A DNA stretch of 64,000 nt from Owenia fusiformis (GCA_903813345.2 CAIIXF020000008.1:257341-321340); one strand, 5' to 3'; shown: positions 38,344-50,652, numbered from the stretch's first letter. A program made the numbers and translations. Notes: generated from the letters alone by a model not told the origin.

Positions 38344-38661
38344 ATGCATTTTCCAATAAATACTTGATAATTTCCATTTAGGTTCATCTAATTTTGTGCA
38401 TTCTCTATAAATGCTACATGGATATGATGTCATAATACATGTACATGTTTGTGTCATCATCATTGGAGCCCATGGGTCATTAAATAAGTCTACTAATATA
38501 ATCACCCATTGGTTAATAATCCCAAGAAGCACCATGGTCTGAGATGGTCACCAATACTCATATTCCCAATTTAATCTCATCAATTTTTAGAATATCAGAG
38601 TAGTACATGCACTCCCAGAATGCAACAAAGCAGAATATCCACTCCAAGTATACAACTGTCT

Positions 38662-41600
38662 CTAGTCTGGTTGGGTCGGGGGTGCAGACTTTTGTTTCCT
38701 GCTCAATGGGTTAAAACTCATGGTCGACTTTGCTGGAGGCTGGTTCATTTTGGTGGTGAGCCACACAAAGGCATCCATCATAGACTGCCTTTTAGCACAC
38801 GAGATCTCCCATAGTTTCACTGGAATGATATACGAAGAGTAAGCTAAAGATAATCATAGACTGCCTTTTAGCACATGAGATCTCCAATAGTTTCACTGGA
38901 ATGATATATGAAGAGTAAGCAAAAGATAATCATAGACTGCCTTTTAGCGCATGAGATCTCCCATAGTTTCACTGGAATGATATACGAAGAGTAAGCTAAA
39001 GATAATCATAGACTGCCTTTTAGCACACGAGATCTCCCATAGTTTCACTGGAATGATATATGAAGAGTAAGCAAAAGATAATCATAGACTGCCTTTTAGA
39101 ACATGAGATCTCCCATAGTTTTACTGGAATGATATACGAAGAGTAAGCAAAAGATAATCATAGACTGCCTTTTAGCACATGAGATCTCCCATAGTTTCAC
39201 TGGAATGATATACGAAGAGTAAGCAAAAGATAATGAGTTGAAAACTTGGAATGCAGGCCTCCTAGACCTCCACTCCAGCAAACTTCAGTTCCAACTTCAT
39301 GAACTATGTTCCTATATATAAACTAAAAATAATATATATACAAATATAAATGTACCTTTCTCTTTCTGTGCCCAAGTCTGAGCAGTTGCAAAGTCTACTT
39401 GTCTGCTCTCCTTCAAGTCACATTTGTTCCCAAGGGCTATAATGACTAGCTGAAACATATAGAGGTTCTCAGGAGTTATTGTAGTCATCTTTCACATTTA
39501 AAATAAATACATGTATATGTACAGGGTGTCCCTACAGTATTGGACCCCCCTAGATGGACATAAACCAGTGTCTCCGTAGTATGTGTCATATATCATTTTA
39601 AAGCTTATCCAAAGTTACATTGATTTGTTAAGTGTCATGGTTCAACTCACAAATGATAAAAAGTTACAGGCATTTCAAAGCTTAGTGTTTGGCCAAATAT
39701 ATAGTACATTTCAGTACCCTGGAAATATGGGTGCTATTGTTGAAGATAGGATGGATATTGAGTTCTAAAAAGAGGGCATTGAGGGTAGATACTCCAAGGA
39801 AACTCTTCTAAAATGCCTTAAAACAGTTTTATGAGGATTACAAAATGCCATATCCCTATTTCAAGTTTAAAAGGTCATATTTGGAAAGCATTGCTGCTGC
39901 ATGGCCTAGGGAGCCACACGGACTATTATTTTGACTGACTTAAATTTTGGAATGCCTGTAACTTTCTCCCATTTGTGAGTTGAACCATGATACTTGGCAA
40001 ATCATTGGAAACTTTGGATGAGCATTAAAATTATGTATTACACATGCTATGGAGATATTGGCATATGTCTGCCTAGGGGGGGGCTATACTTTTGGGACAC
40101 CCTGACAATATCATTATTATGAAAATTGCAAAGCCAACTCAAAGAATCATTCTTGATAAATATTTCACACAGTATAGCATCTGAAAATGTCTACTTACTG
40201 AAGGATGACATGCCTATTACATTTCATAAATGATTGTAGAAATTCACTCATGAATGTATACTTACATCACGTTTTTCTTTATTTTTGTCAATATCTTTTT
40301 TCAATTTATCTATTGCAGCAAAGGAGTCCCAGTTTGTGACATCATACAACAATATGACACCCTGCAAAAATCATATATATTATTTTTCGTGCCTTAAAAA
40401 TATGACAAATACAAGTAAAAACTATTAAATATGTTGAATTAATTCACCATTAATATACAAGTATATACAGAATTGGTTCATACAGAAATGGCATTGATTT
40501 GGTGGGCTCACTCACATGGTGAAAAAATCTGATTTCTTCAAATAATACAAAAATATTTGTCAAAACCAATGGTGCAAATTACACCAATTAAAATGGATAT
40601 GAGCATTGATTGGTTCAGAATCAGAGCAATGACAGTTTTTGTTTGTCTTAAAATTGTTGATGGAAGGTCAGCGGACAGAAAAGTGGGCAATTTCATAGGT
40701 TCACACAATGTTAGCCACAAATTACTGTATTACATGTACATACATCAATGCAGGAGAAGTAGTGTCTGGGAAGGTCAGGTTTCTGGGGGTCACAGCCTGC
40801 TGTGTCATAGAATCGCACCTTCTCTCGTCCTCGTTCTGTGTCCACATATGCAACATAAGTATCCTCAATTGTAGAAAACATTGGCTGTAAGAAAGAACAA
40901 TTTTCATCTAACAATCTTAAAAAAACACAAAATCATTGACTTCTTTTTTATTTTCGTTTTATATGACCATGGGCTTTCAATCTATTGAATGCCCATGATA
41001 TGCCATATACATATGTTTCTATTTATATGTGTTAAGTTTCCAAAATCACAAATATGCTTGTCATGGGGCCTCCATTAATGAGACTGTGTAAAGCACATCC
41101 TTTCTGAGAGAAAAGCACTTAAGTCTTCTTTTTAATTGTACAGCATTTTCTCAAGACACTGCATTCAGTTTAAACAGTCATTGACGAAAAGAAAAAGACC
41201 GTGTGCAGTATGGCAAGTGATTTTAGACAGTCATATCTTTCACCATGAGTACTTTCTGGCCATAAATACAGTGGCTTTTATTAAAACAATATGTTTTCTT
41301 TCTTGAAAGATATGACCGTCTAAAATCACTTGCCATACTGCACGTGGTCTTTTCAAATTTTACCCATAGAAATGACTAAAAGTGACTAAAGGACTGGTGA
41401 GCATTGCCATGCTTCCCTTTTTTGGTAATATTTCACAAAGATTTAGATTAATGTATATGTTTATAGTATTATCTCGAAGAAAAGTCAATTTTGAACATGA
41501 TTAAAATTTGAGACATGATAAATCTCATTTGAAAGTAAAGAAAAAGACCAATTAGGGAAAGAGGAATCAAAATGTTCTCTTCAAGTCTTGCAGTGTGGGC

Positions 41601-42196
41601 ACTAATTCATGAACACATTCCAATAAAAATTAAATTCGGGGGAGAATGTTCACTTTAATAATTGCCATAATTATGATGAATTCTATTTTGTATTAAATTA
41701 TCAATGTGTATGCAGAATTGCAGATAATCATGTTTTTATTTCTGTTTTTTATCCTTGGAATATGTACAGGAAGCATTTTTTCTTCAATTTTGAAAACACA
41801 AGACAATGCTTATGTTTGGAATAATGGAAGTTGCCTACCCTTCTACTGAAAGGCCATGGTTAAATGTTTCATTTCAAAAATTGATAGAAAATAACCAAAA
41901 CAACAATTAGTACTAAAAAACAAAATAGATTACTAAAACAAAACACAAAAATCTATATAAATATTTTTCAAACTGAATCGTTGACATGATTACCATTAAA
42001 TTGAGGTTGTTTATTCTCAGATTTGTTTCACGAATTCAGATGCCCATGACACCATTCAATAGTACTAGTTAATAATAATGCCTGCTTGAATACTTACAGT
42101 TGAAATGATGTGGTTTCCATATATGAACTGTTCTAGGAGCGCTGTTTTCCCAGAAGCTGCAAGGCCCACGACAACCACTTTGCCTGTCTTCCCCAT
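38662..42196 (-). CDS. NKIRAS: NKIRAS (kappa-B-Ras) small GTPase, five exons, complete
   Basis: Kappa-B-Ras proteins are atypical Ras-like GTPases that bind I-kappa-B and damp NF-kappa-B signalling, and also restrain Ral. Coding exons on the minus strand are 42196-42098, 40884-40744, 40361-40266, 39449-39356 and 38819-38662: 588 bases, 195 residues, phases 0, 0, 0, 1. The ATG is followed by GKTGKVVVVGLAASGKT, the P-loop. Ras Gly12 and Gly13 are both Ala, and Ras Gln61 is replaced (DTAGCDP), matching the family habit of lacking the usual GTPase residues. GNKCD is the G4 motif and the end block KLWEIS is family-specific. There is no CaaX box (ends QPD), as in vertebrate NKIRAS. Length compares with about 191-192 in mammals. 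Confidence 0.93.
38778..39234 (-). repeat. 76-bp tandem array of NKIRAS last-exon start plus acceptor
   Basis: Six copies at a 76-base step (phrase starts at 38778, 38854, 38930, 39006, 39082, 39158). On the minus strand each unit has an intron end with TTCCAG and the first ~40 bases of the last exon (VKLWEIS codons). The copy nearest the stop codon continues into the real exon. Splicing at any other copy runs into an in-frame stop in the next unit, so only the last acceptor is productive. Confidence 0.93.
39522..40104. mobile_element. 583-bp CAGGGTGTC-type MITE in an NKIRAS intron
   Basis: The ends CAGGGTGTCCC... and its inverse are followed by inverted arms of about 170 bases, including GTTCAACTCACAAATG in both arms. 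TA precedes the left end; the right flank is AC, so one TA is mutated. It shares terminal and subterminal motifs (CATTTTAAAG) with the MITE at 16615-17242. Confidence 0.78.
41199..41354. repeat. 156-bp hairpin MITE in NKIRAS intron 1
   Basis: The arm AAAAGACCGTGTGCAGTATG and about 30 further bases pair with an inverted copy ending CATACTGCACGTGGTCTTTT, with few mismatches and a ~55-base loop. A diverged single copy of the arm and loop lies near 47062-47165. The rest of introns 40362-40743 and 40885-42097 shows nothing. Confidence 0.75.
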
Positions 42197-42770
42197 AGCA
42201 ACCAGCAGTATACCTGACTAATATACCTGAAACAATTTAGATAATTTTCAAATGTTTCTAAACATACAGACTCTGATGTAAGACAAAAACAAGGTAGCAA
42301 TGTGTATGAGTCACTGAGGTGATCCTGGCCTACATTAGATTCTAGCCCTTTTGAACCTCTATGGGGATTATCTGGGTATCCTCATATATAGTAATGCAGG
42401 ATTCTCACCAGAAATTAGTTAGAACCTGGAGAAAAATCGCCATTCACATCACTAAACCCCCCCCCCCTTACTCTAAAAGCCTAGTGAGAACACTGGTAAC
42501 GTTATACTCCCTTGCCCAAAGAATGGGGTTGATCTCCCCCACAACTAATTGTGTATTGTGTATTGAAAACTTTAAGTTGAAAATAAGCTGAATGTCTATG
42601 TCTATGTCAATAATCTTCAAAAGGCTAATTAGCCCATATAAAGCAGATATATAATTTAACAGTGATAGAACTTGAATAGAATATAATTTAAAACCTTAAC
42701 ATTTAAAAATAGATCTATGGTTTACAACTCATTTTAAAATTGAAAGGAACCTTCCTGGTTGGCCCCTGTA
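42197..42770 (-). promoter_or_regulatory. Region upstream of the NKIRAS ATG
   Basis: About 570 bases up to the 3' end of a LINE fragment. It would hold the NKIRAS 5' UTR or an upstream intron. A splice-like AG lies close upstream of the ATG on the minus strand, so a non-coding first exon further out is possible. There is a 9-base C run near 42458. No TATA box or clear promoter is identifiable. Confidence 0.25.
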
Positions 42771-42924
42771 CCCCCCTAGGAAGTCCCTTTATGTTGAAAT
42801 ACCCTGGGGCGACTGTCAGGCTACCGCATTGACATCACCCCTCTTTGCCAGTAGTGCAGGCTTGTTGCTGTGCACTGGGGACCTTTTACATTAAAACATA
42901 GATCTATATTAAAAACACACCTAT

Positions 42925-43773
42925 TTAATTGCAGTTATTGACATAGGCATAGTATGATGATTTAAAACTACTTAGACTGTCACAGTCTAAGATGTCACCA
43001 GGTAGAGTGTTCCATTTAGCTATTGTCCTAGGGAAATAGCTAAATTTGTATGCATCCGTTCTAGTTGATGGTTGTATGAACTTAGAAGGATGATACAACC
43101 TAGTGTTGGTATTGATCTGTTGGCGGAAGTATGGAGGCACGTCGATGGCTGCTAGGTTCTGCTTTCCTTTGTAGAAGAGGAAAACTCTAGCAGCCTCTCG
43201 ACGCTCCTTCAGTGGCTCCCACTGTAGGTCTTGAAGAGCTTTGGTGACGCAGCCTGGTTCCCTCGAGTGACATTTGGTTACAAACCTAGCTGCTCTTCTC
43301 TGTACCTGTTCCAACATATCAATATCCTTTTGTCGGTATGGATCCCATGCCGAGCTGGCATACTCTAAATTAGGCCGGACTAGTGACTTGTACGCCTGAG
43401 CCTTCACTTTTTCAGGGCATTGATGGAGGTTGCGCAAGAGGAATCCAAGCACCTTATTGGCTTTGGATACAATAGTTTGAATATGTGTAGTCCAGCGTAA
43501 GTTATTTGTGATGTCAATACCTAGGTATGGGATGTGTGTTACCAACTTAAGGTTTTCCCCTAGCATGGTGTAATTGTGAATGATAGGGGATTTACCTTTG
43601 TGAATATTTAGCACATAGCATTTTGATGGATGGAATTTCATTTGCCATGTTGATGCCCAGGAGACCAGTTTATCAAGATTCTCCTGTAGTGTTAATGCAT
43701 CTTGCTTGGTTTCGACTGTCATGAATAAAAGGCTGTCGTCAGCAAATAGTGGTGAATGAGTGGTCTCTAGATA
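42925..43773 (-). pseudogene. LINE reverse transcriptase, 5'-truncated (Jockey/CR1-like)
   Basis: The frame encodes the C-terminal part of a non-LTR retrotransposon reverse transcriptase. It opens at the catalytic FADD motif (43748-43737), continues with the KCYVLNI and YLGI blocks after the palm, then the thumb-like segment with LVRPNLEYASSAWDP and VQRRAARF, and ends at a TAA. It is an uninterrupted ~280 codons but lacks the endonuclease and most of the polymerase, so it is a dead, 5'-truncated copy. A 3' tail continues to about 42770. It lies head-on to nothing and only 0.7 kb from the NKIRAS start. Confidence 0.85.
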
Positions 43774-44242
43774 AAATTCATTTTTACGTCAACTACTGGC
43801 AATGTTTTTTTAAAAGTCAGATCCACATTTATGGGGGTACCTGTGACATGATAAGCTTTTTGTTTCCGCATTTAAAAGGCTGACTGATCTGAAATTACAG
43901 CCTTTGTTTGCCCCTTATTACTCAGAATCATATCAGCTTAAACTGAAAAACTGAAATCAGTTGCTTACTTTACATGTTTGGCTGAGTTCCACAATTTACA
44001 TAGTACGAGGGATGGCATAGAACATACTGGTAAGTAGATAACGTGATTACATCACATCATTTCGTTATTTTAACCATATGAACTATGTCCCAGAATAAAA
44101 AAAATGAGTGTAATTAGCTGATTTCAAAAAGCTCTGTAAGGTCCAAAAAGGACTTGATACAACTTCCTGATATGGTATATGACGAGTGATGAATCTCTGA
44201 CGTATATGGACTAGATCTAATAATAATAATATAATTAGTCTA

Positions 44243-44474
44243 CAGGGGCGTAGCCAGGATTTTTGGGCTTATTTGGCGCATTCTGAGCGATTCTAGGTGC
44301 TATTCTACGGTTATAAGCGGTAATAAACTCTGATCACTTGTTTGACAATTAAAAACATAACACTATAACAACACTATTGGATTAAATATATGATTTATTT
44401 CAATTTACACTTTTGGTTTTTGACTCTCAGTAGTACGCGGCTGCGTATTCTGGGTACATGTGGCTACGCCCCTG
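44243..44474. mobile_element. 232-bp CAGGGGCG MITE (hAT-like ends)
   Basis: Ends CAGGGGCGTAGCCAGG on the left and the inverse GGCTACGCCCCTG on the right, flanked by GTCTA at 44238-44242 and 44475-44479. CAGGGGCG ends are common in hAT MITEs, but the visible duplication is only five bases. It has no coding capacity. Confidence 0.75.
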
Positions 44475-45439
44475 GTCTAATATATGGAGACTCTGACATA
44501 AGCATCTCAATCATAGCGATACAAGTTTCTTTGAGAAAGAACTTCAGAACGAATGATTTAGATTGAGATGTTTTCAGGCTAAATAAAATTGAGTGAATAT
44601 TTTACTGGTCTTATTATGACAATTGCGTGTCATTTACAAATTAATATATTAAATTAATATTTGGGTGTTGTAAATTTAATGTTTAAAATCAAATAAAATG
44701 GTATTTAGACAGTAATTTACCTCCAAATATAGTAATATCATCGCACCACCAATCTACTTTTATTTGGTAAAGTATTTTCTTCAGTAGAACTTCGGTAAAA
44801 CAAAATTCGCTAAAGCGAGTTGATCTTATTTCGTTCCGTGCATAGCTGTAATGTTTGTGCTGAAGACCCGGGATTGGAAATAAACTGCATTTTGTTATCA
44901 TATGAGATCCAAAAACTAGTTGCCGAGACAGAACAAGTCATCCATCTCTGATTTAATCATCAGATTACACGATACAGTCATTTACTGATTAAGCTTACTA
45001 CATAGCAGAATAATTCTCAATACTTTTCCATGAAATTTTCACTGAATAAATATATATATACAGTACTATTTCACTGAAAATATTTAAAGCATTCTATCTG
45101 TAACAAACAGTGAATAATATGTTTAACTCTGAAAAATATTTGATAGCTTTTCAAAAGTGAAGGCCTAATTCTGATAAGATACCAATTTGTCGTCTCGTCT
45201 GAAAATGATGAATGATCTCTTTCTTTCTTTGACTTTCATGACTTTTCAGCATCTAACACAAATGTAACAGTCTCATTTGTTACCTAGCATTTTAACACAG
45301 CGTCTTTGAATTGACCTTATTTAAATCTGTCTCAGTTTAAATTCAACTCAAAATCAATAACTCCATTTTCAACAAACGGAAAATCGAAAATCTGCATTAA
45401 AAGTCTTCTACTGTAACCTATACGCGGTGTCAATCGGCT
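44475..45439. other. No recognised feature
   Basis: AT-rich sequence between the MITE and the LINE fragment. One short minus-strand frame (44689-44901) has no recognisable product. Confidence 0.5.
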
Positions 45440-45715
45440 TAACACATCATATTAAGAGAGATGCGTACACTCTCGCCTTGTAAGCTTTCTAAACAAATTT
45501 GAAATACTTTATAAAAACCAATTTGGTTTCCAGAAGAAAAAGTCTACATACATGCCACTTCTAACTTTTATTGAAAAGATAAGATGTGCAAATGAAAGCA
45601 AAATTCCTTCACTAGGGATATCATTAGACTTCTCAAAAGCATTTGACACTATTGATCATAATATATTATTAGATAAACTCTCACACTACGGAATGCGCGG
45701 TGTTACCCTTTCTTG

Positions 45716-48700
45716 TAGTGTGTGCCAAAACCCCAGAAAATCACAAAAACCTATGTTGTGGTAGCTTACTATGAAGTGACCCATTCTCATTATAGATTGG
45801 TCCATCAACTATTCATTTTTACTTGTCTGCACTCAAAAAGGTGACACGAATGGGCTAAACGGCTTGCCACAAGGTGCAACCATCAAAAAGATGAGTTTGA
45901 TAAAAAATTATTTTTTTCAAATAATAGCAATGGGTATACAATATAGGAGGTAAATTTGATATTGATAAGTATAATAGTCCATTTGCGTGTGGCCATTTTT
46001 ATAAAAAACAATAATTGTGAAGAATTATATATTTCCTACCTGAAAATACTATCTTAATTCAAAAGTCATGGTTGTTAATGATAATATTCCTATTTCACCT
46101 ATTCAATGTTTTCAAAATATTTTAATTACCATTATATTCATTTTTGGCCAAGTAAATAAATATAGGGCTCACACAGGGATCAACTTTATTTGCAATATTT
46201 TCATATTTAGTGATGTTTTGAAAAAATATAAGGTTAAACACAATTTTATTTGTTAAATGTTTAACAAAATAAACATAGTGTGTTTATTTCATTGTTTCAA
46301 CTGAAAAATCGCAATTCATTGCTCTTCGTCTTAGAACGGCAAGGGATATACAAGTACGTAAACAGTCTTAAAAAACTTTGATCCTTGTGTAAGCCCTACA
46401 CTTATTTACTTTGCCAGAAACTGATATAATGGTTATTCGTCAGTATGAAAATCATTTCAAAGGTAAACTAGGAAGAATGTCATTGAACTTGGAATAAAAA
46501 GCATTATATGGTTAGAAATACCCAATTTTTTACCATAATTGTTTTTAATAATATAACCATACACTAATGGACTATCTTTACATTTCAATAACCAATGTGT
46601 ATAATATTTTGCATGTTTTACTGCAATCATTTGTAAAAATATTTTTAAATCTTACATTTTTGACTGGAAAGTGAAGAGACAATGCTCAAATATACTCATA
46701 TTATTGGTCACATTTGGTTATTTCACCCAAACAGATTCGGGATTTTTTAGTCCAGGCATATGAAGAAACTAGTGTGAGTTAAATGGTCATATTATTTGTT
46801 GTTTGATTTAGCTAAACATAATATGTTGAACCTGCTTTGGCCATTAAACTTTAAATTTGCTTTAAATTTAGATTTTGTGAAACACATCCGCTTACTGATC
46901 CAATTCAGAACTACTGGAGAAAGTAACTCTCGTGAAAAACTTGGTCAACGTGACTGTTGATTACTGATTGCACTAGTGATTAAACTAATGACCTCATATT
47001 TGGATAACCTCTCTTCTGATATGATTTTACAATTCACTTCAAATTGGCAAAGGACCAGATATAGTATGGCAAATGATATCTGACGGTCATATATTTTACC
47101 ATGACTACTTTCTCAATATAAATATGACATTTCTCAAAAACACAATATGTTATCTTTCAAGAAAATTCAATTCTCAATGATTATAAAAATATCATTCGAA
47201 CAATCTAAAAAACTATGAATGGGGAACCCATCTCAACATTTTTTGAAATTATCTACTCAACAGAGGTTCTTCTTTTTTATTTGAATTGCATGAAAATATT
47301 ATTCAACAAGTGGTCTAAAACTTTTTCATTAGAAGAATTGTAATGAAAGTCTAGTTTTGGAGATTTCAATTTTCAATGACCAAAATTATGCTGAAAACAA
47401 TGGATAGTTTGACTTTTTCCAATGGAAAATAACATGGAATTTGTGGTTTTTAACTTTATCGCATTTCAATACCCGTCCCCTTTTCAGAACTTGTTAATTC
47501 ATTAGCGTAGAAGAACTTTTGATATATTCAAATTCAGAAAAAATACTTTAGAAAATAAGCCTAATATTTTTCAAAAAGTGACAAGGTGGGGATTTTATCA
47601 ATAATATTTCAGATATATTTTCATGTATTTATATTTTTAATTTCAATTTATTCATACATTCAAGCATTATGTTTACGAATATTATTAATAACAGGTGGCA
47701 CTACAGGTGATGCTTATACCCGTACGTATAGTAGTAAAATCATGTAGTGTATCACTAAGTTGTCAAGGAATCAAACCAGAATGAAATCATAAAAACTAAG
47801 TTGAAAAATAAAGGTTGAGGGGGATTCATGATGTTTTTTCTTTTCACGTGAAGTAGTTGGATGATATCATTTTTATCATAGGGACTTAACATAAGAAAAA
47901 TCATATTGTTTTCACAAAAACACGTTCAGCCCCAAAATGCCAAATACTAATTAGATATTGAGCTATGACCTTGAAATGATCTTGATCAATAGACACTGAC
48001 ATATGGATCTCTGGTCACTTTATCATTGGTCATTAAATAGGACTGTAGCCCCACAGTTGCCAACTACCAAGATATTGACTTTGACCTTAAAATGACCTTG
48101 ACACCAGGTCACCTAATCATTGGTCGCCAAAGGTCACAATTGTTCTCAATTGCCTTTAAACTCCAAATTGCCCCCCCCCCTTGAGTGGGCCCAAAAAAAA
48201 AATTGGGCCAAAAAAGGCATTTAGGCCCCAAAAAGTGGGCCTTTTTGGTCATTACTGGGCCTTTTAAGGCCTTATTTTCTAATTTCAGGTCAAATTTTGA
48301 AGAAAACGGGCCTCAAAATTTGGGCCCACTCTTCGGTTTTAGGGGCCCAAAAAATTTTCCGCTGACGTTTTTTTCTCTGCCTTGAAATTCCCCCCCCCCC
48401 TTGTTTGTTCCCAGATCCGCCCCTGTGATGTAATGCAAATTGGTCTCTTTAATATGACGTCCGTAAGATAAACCATCAATACTAGGATTGTCAAAACTTG
48501 CATTAATAAAATCAATTCCCGTCTCATCACTGTCACACCCACTACTACAAGATAATGTCTCTTAGATATTAAGCTGCAAGCTATAAACTAAAAAGAATCA
48601 ACTTCACTATCTGCTGCATCACTATAAATATAGAGGGTTAATTATTGTCCTGGAAGTGATGCACTATATGCTCGTAATACTTTTTTATTCAAAATCAAAA

Positions 48701-49466
48701 GTCAATGATACTATTCCTATTTTACCTATTAAATGATTTTTATATATCCGAATAACCATTATATAAGTTTTTGGCAAAGTAAATAATTGTAGGGTTCACA
48801 CAAGGATCAACTTTTTGTACTGGTGTAGACTCTCCTGCTTGCAAAGCAAGGGCGATGAATTGAGATTTTTCAGTCGAAACAAGAAAACAAACATATAATT
48901 ATTTTTTCTTCAACAAATAAAAGATAAAATTGAGTTTACCTTCGTATTTTTTCAAAACATCACTTAATATGAAAATGCTGTGAACAAAATTGATCCTTGT
49001 GTGAGCCCTATAATTATTTACTTTGTCAAAAACTAATGAAATGGTTATTGGTATATTTAAAAAACATTGACTATATAAAATAGGAATAATATCCTTGACA
49101 ACAGTAACTTTTTAATTGAAAACGCATTTTAAGGTCATAAATATCCAATTTTTTACCATAATTGTTTTTCATAAAATTACCACACCCGAATGGACTATCA
49201 TTACACATCAATATCAAATTTGCATCTTATTTTGTAAACTTACAAGTATTATTTCAAAAAATGTATATTTTTCAAACTCATCTTTTTGACGGTCGCACCT
49301 TGGTGCAAGCCGTCTAGCCCTTTCGTGTCACTATTTTGACTGCAGACAAGTAAAAATTAATAGATAATAGATCAATCTAATATGACTATGGGTCAATTCA
49401 TAGTAAGCTACCACAACATAGGTTTAGCCTAACTAAGCCACTTAGAAAGCAATTTGGCACACACTA
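45716..49466. mobile_element. 3751-bp long-TIR element inserted in the LINE
   Basis: Ends are the perfect inverted repeat TAGTGTGTGCC, flanked by TTG at 45713-45715 and 49467-49469. Inner arms pair over several hundred bases: AAACCTATGTTGTGGTAGC, GTGACACGAA and GGGCTA-ACGGCTTGC blocks recur inverted. Subterminal segments such as the one with TTTTTTACCATAATTG are also repeated inside (46530, 49150), in direct orientation. No transposase is seen, so it is non-autonomous. A 3-bp duplication suggests PIF/Harbinger- or CACTA-like mechanisms, but TTG is not the usual TWA of Harbinger. It contains a truncated GGCGGATC-type MITE near 48170-48426. Confidence 0.85.
48170..48426. mobile_element. Truncated GGGCC-rich MITE
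   Basis: About 255 bases with many GGGCC/GGCCC phrases, ending CCCAGATCCGCCCCTG. It aligns with the complete copy at 53838-54068, but the left inverted end is replaced by a C run, so the left end looks truncated. Confidence 0.65.
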
Positions 49467-50652
49467 TTGGTTTCAAAGTTACTTAACTCAACGTCTTCAG
49501 ACTGTTATTTCTAATGGCTGTAAATCGAAACAAACCTCATTATCTCATGGTGTCCCTCAAGGTTCAGTGCTTGGTCCTATTTTATTTCTTCTTTACATAA
49601 ATGACATCTACAAATCCTCTGATTTCTTTGAATTCATACTATTTGCTGATGATACCAATCTCTTGGCCTCTCACAAAGATTTACCCACTCTATTTGACAC
49701 CGCAAATGAAGAACTTTCAAAGCTCAGTGACTGGATCAATGCCAATAAACTTTCTTTAAACATTGACAAAACTAAATGGATTCTCTTTGGACCAGGTAAA
49801 ACTTCTAACAATCATTTTCTCAAAATAAATGACACCAAACTCAAGCAAGACATCATTATATCTTTCTTAGGAATAGCTATTGATGCCAATTTAACTTTCA
49901 AAGAGCATATCAAAAACTTAGAAAAAAAGATTTCTCAGTGCATTGGGGTCTTGTATGGAGTCCATAATCTTTTAACAAAAAGTGCTTTGCTCAGTATATA
50001 CTACTCTCTTATTCACTCTCAACTCAATTACTGCAATATTATTTGGGGTAACAACTACAAATCTTATCTTAATAAAATTCACATGATTCAAAAACGATTT
50101 GTTCGCATTGTTTTAGGAAAAAAATACCTTGATCATACAGCTCCATTATTCAAAGAACTTAATCTTCTGAATATATATGATATAAATAAGCTGAATACAG
50201 CAATTTTCATGTACCAAGTAAAAGATGGTGACCAAATACTAAATTCACTACTCGATACAAATTTCCAAATAAACAGTGATACACATAGTTATAATACCCG
50301 CCAATGTGACAACTTCCATATTGAACATGCGAACAAATTTTCCATAAAACGGAATGGGCCTTCACTATGGAATTCTCTTAAAAATTCCACAAAAATGTCA
50401 AAATCTATAACCTCCTTTAAAAAGGCCTACAAATCTGACCTCTTGTCAAGCTACTTATAAAAAATCTGTCTTATTAAACATCTTTATTTACTATCCACGC
50501 ATTGTATATTACAATAGTCATGGCACATCATTTAAACACAACGTACATACATGCTTAGTGTATGCATTGTACTATGTTATATCATGTAAATACTTGTATA
50601 TATGAAACTCATATACCTATATACCCTTGTAAACTAGTTAGACTATATATTA

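Larger units (their letters stand above)
35258..38661. other. Convergent intergenic and 3' UTR region of LYST and NKIRAS
   Basis: This 3.4-kb stretch separates the two stop codons. It holds the 72-bp minisatellite (36237-36704), a 25-bp minisatellite (38087-38343), an 18-base C run near 36043-36060 and otherwise AT-rich sequence with no convincing open frame. Both 3' UTRs must lie in it. A palindrome or terminator is not seen. Confidence 0.7.
45440..50460 (+). pseudogene. LINE reverse transcriptase split by a 3.75-kb insertion
   Basis: Two pieces of one reverse transcriptase: about 45440-45715 with the NQFGF and LDFSKAFDTIDH blocks (palm start), and 49467-50460 with GVPQGSVLGP, the catalytic FADD (49642-49653) and the C-terminal region to a TAA. 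Deleting 45716-49466 and one TTG duplication joins them in frame at the conserved LSWFQSYL-type position. The element is 5'-truncated, as its start lacks the endonuclease. After the stop an AT-rich 3' tail runs to a TAAA-repeat end at 53340, interrupted again by the foldback element 50653-53191. Clade is CR1/L2/Jockey-like. Confidence 0.85.

Noticed and set aside
38024-38535. Repeat open frames in five frames
   Set aside because: By-products of a 25-bp minisatellite without stop codons.
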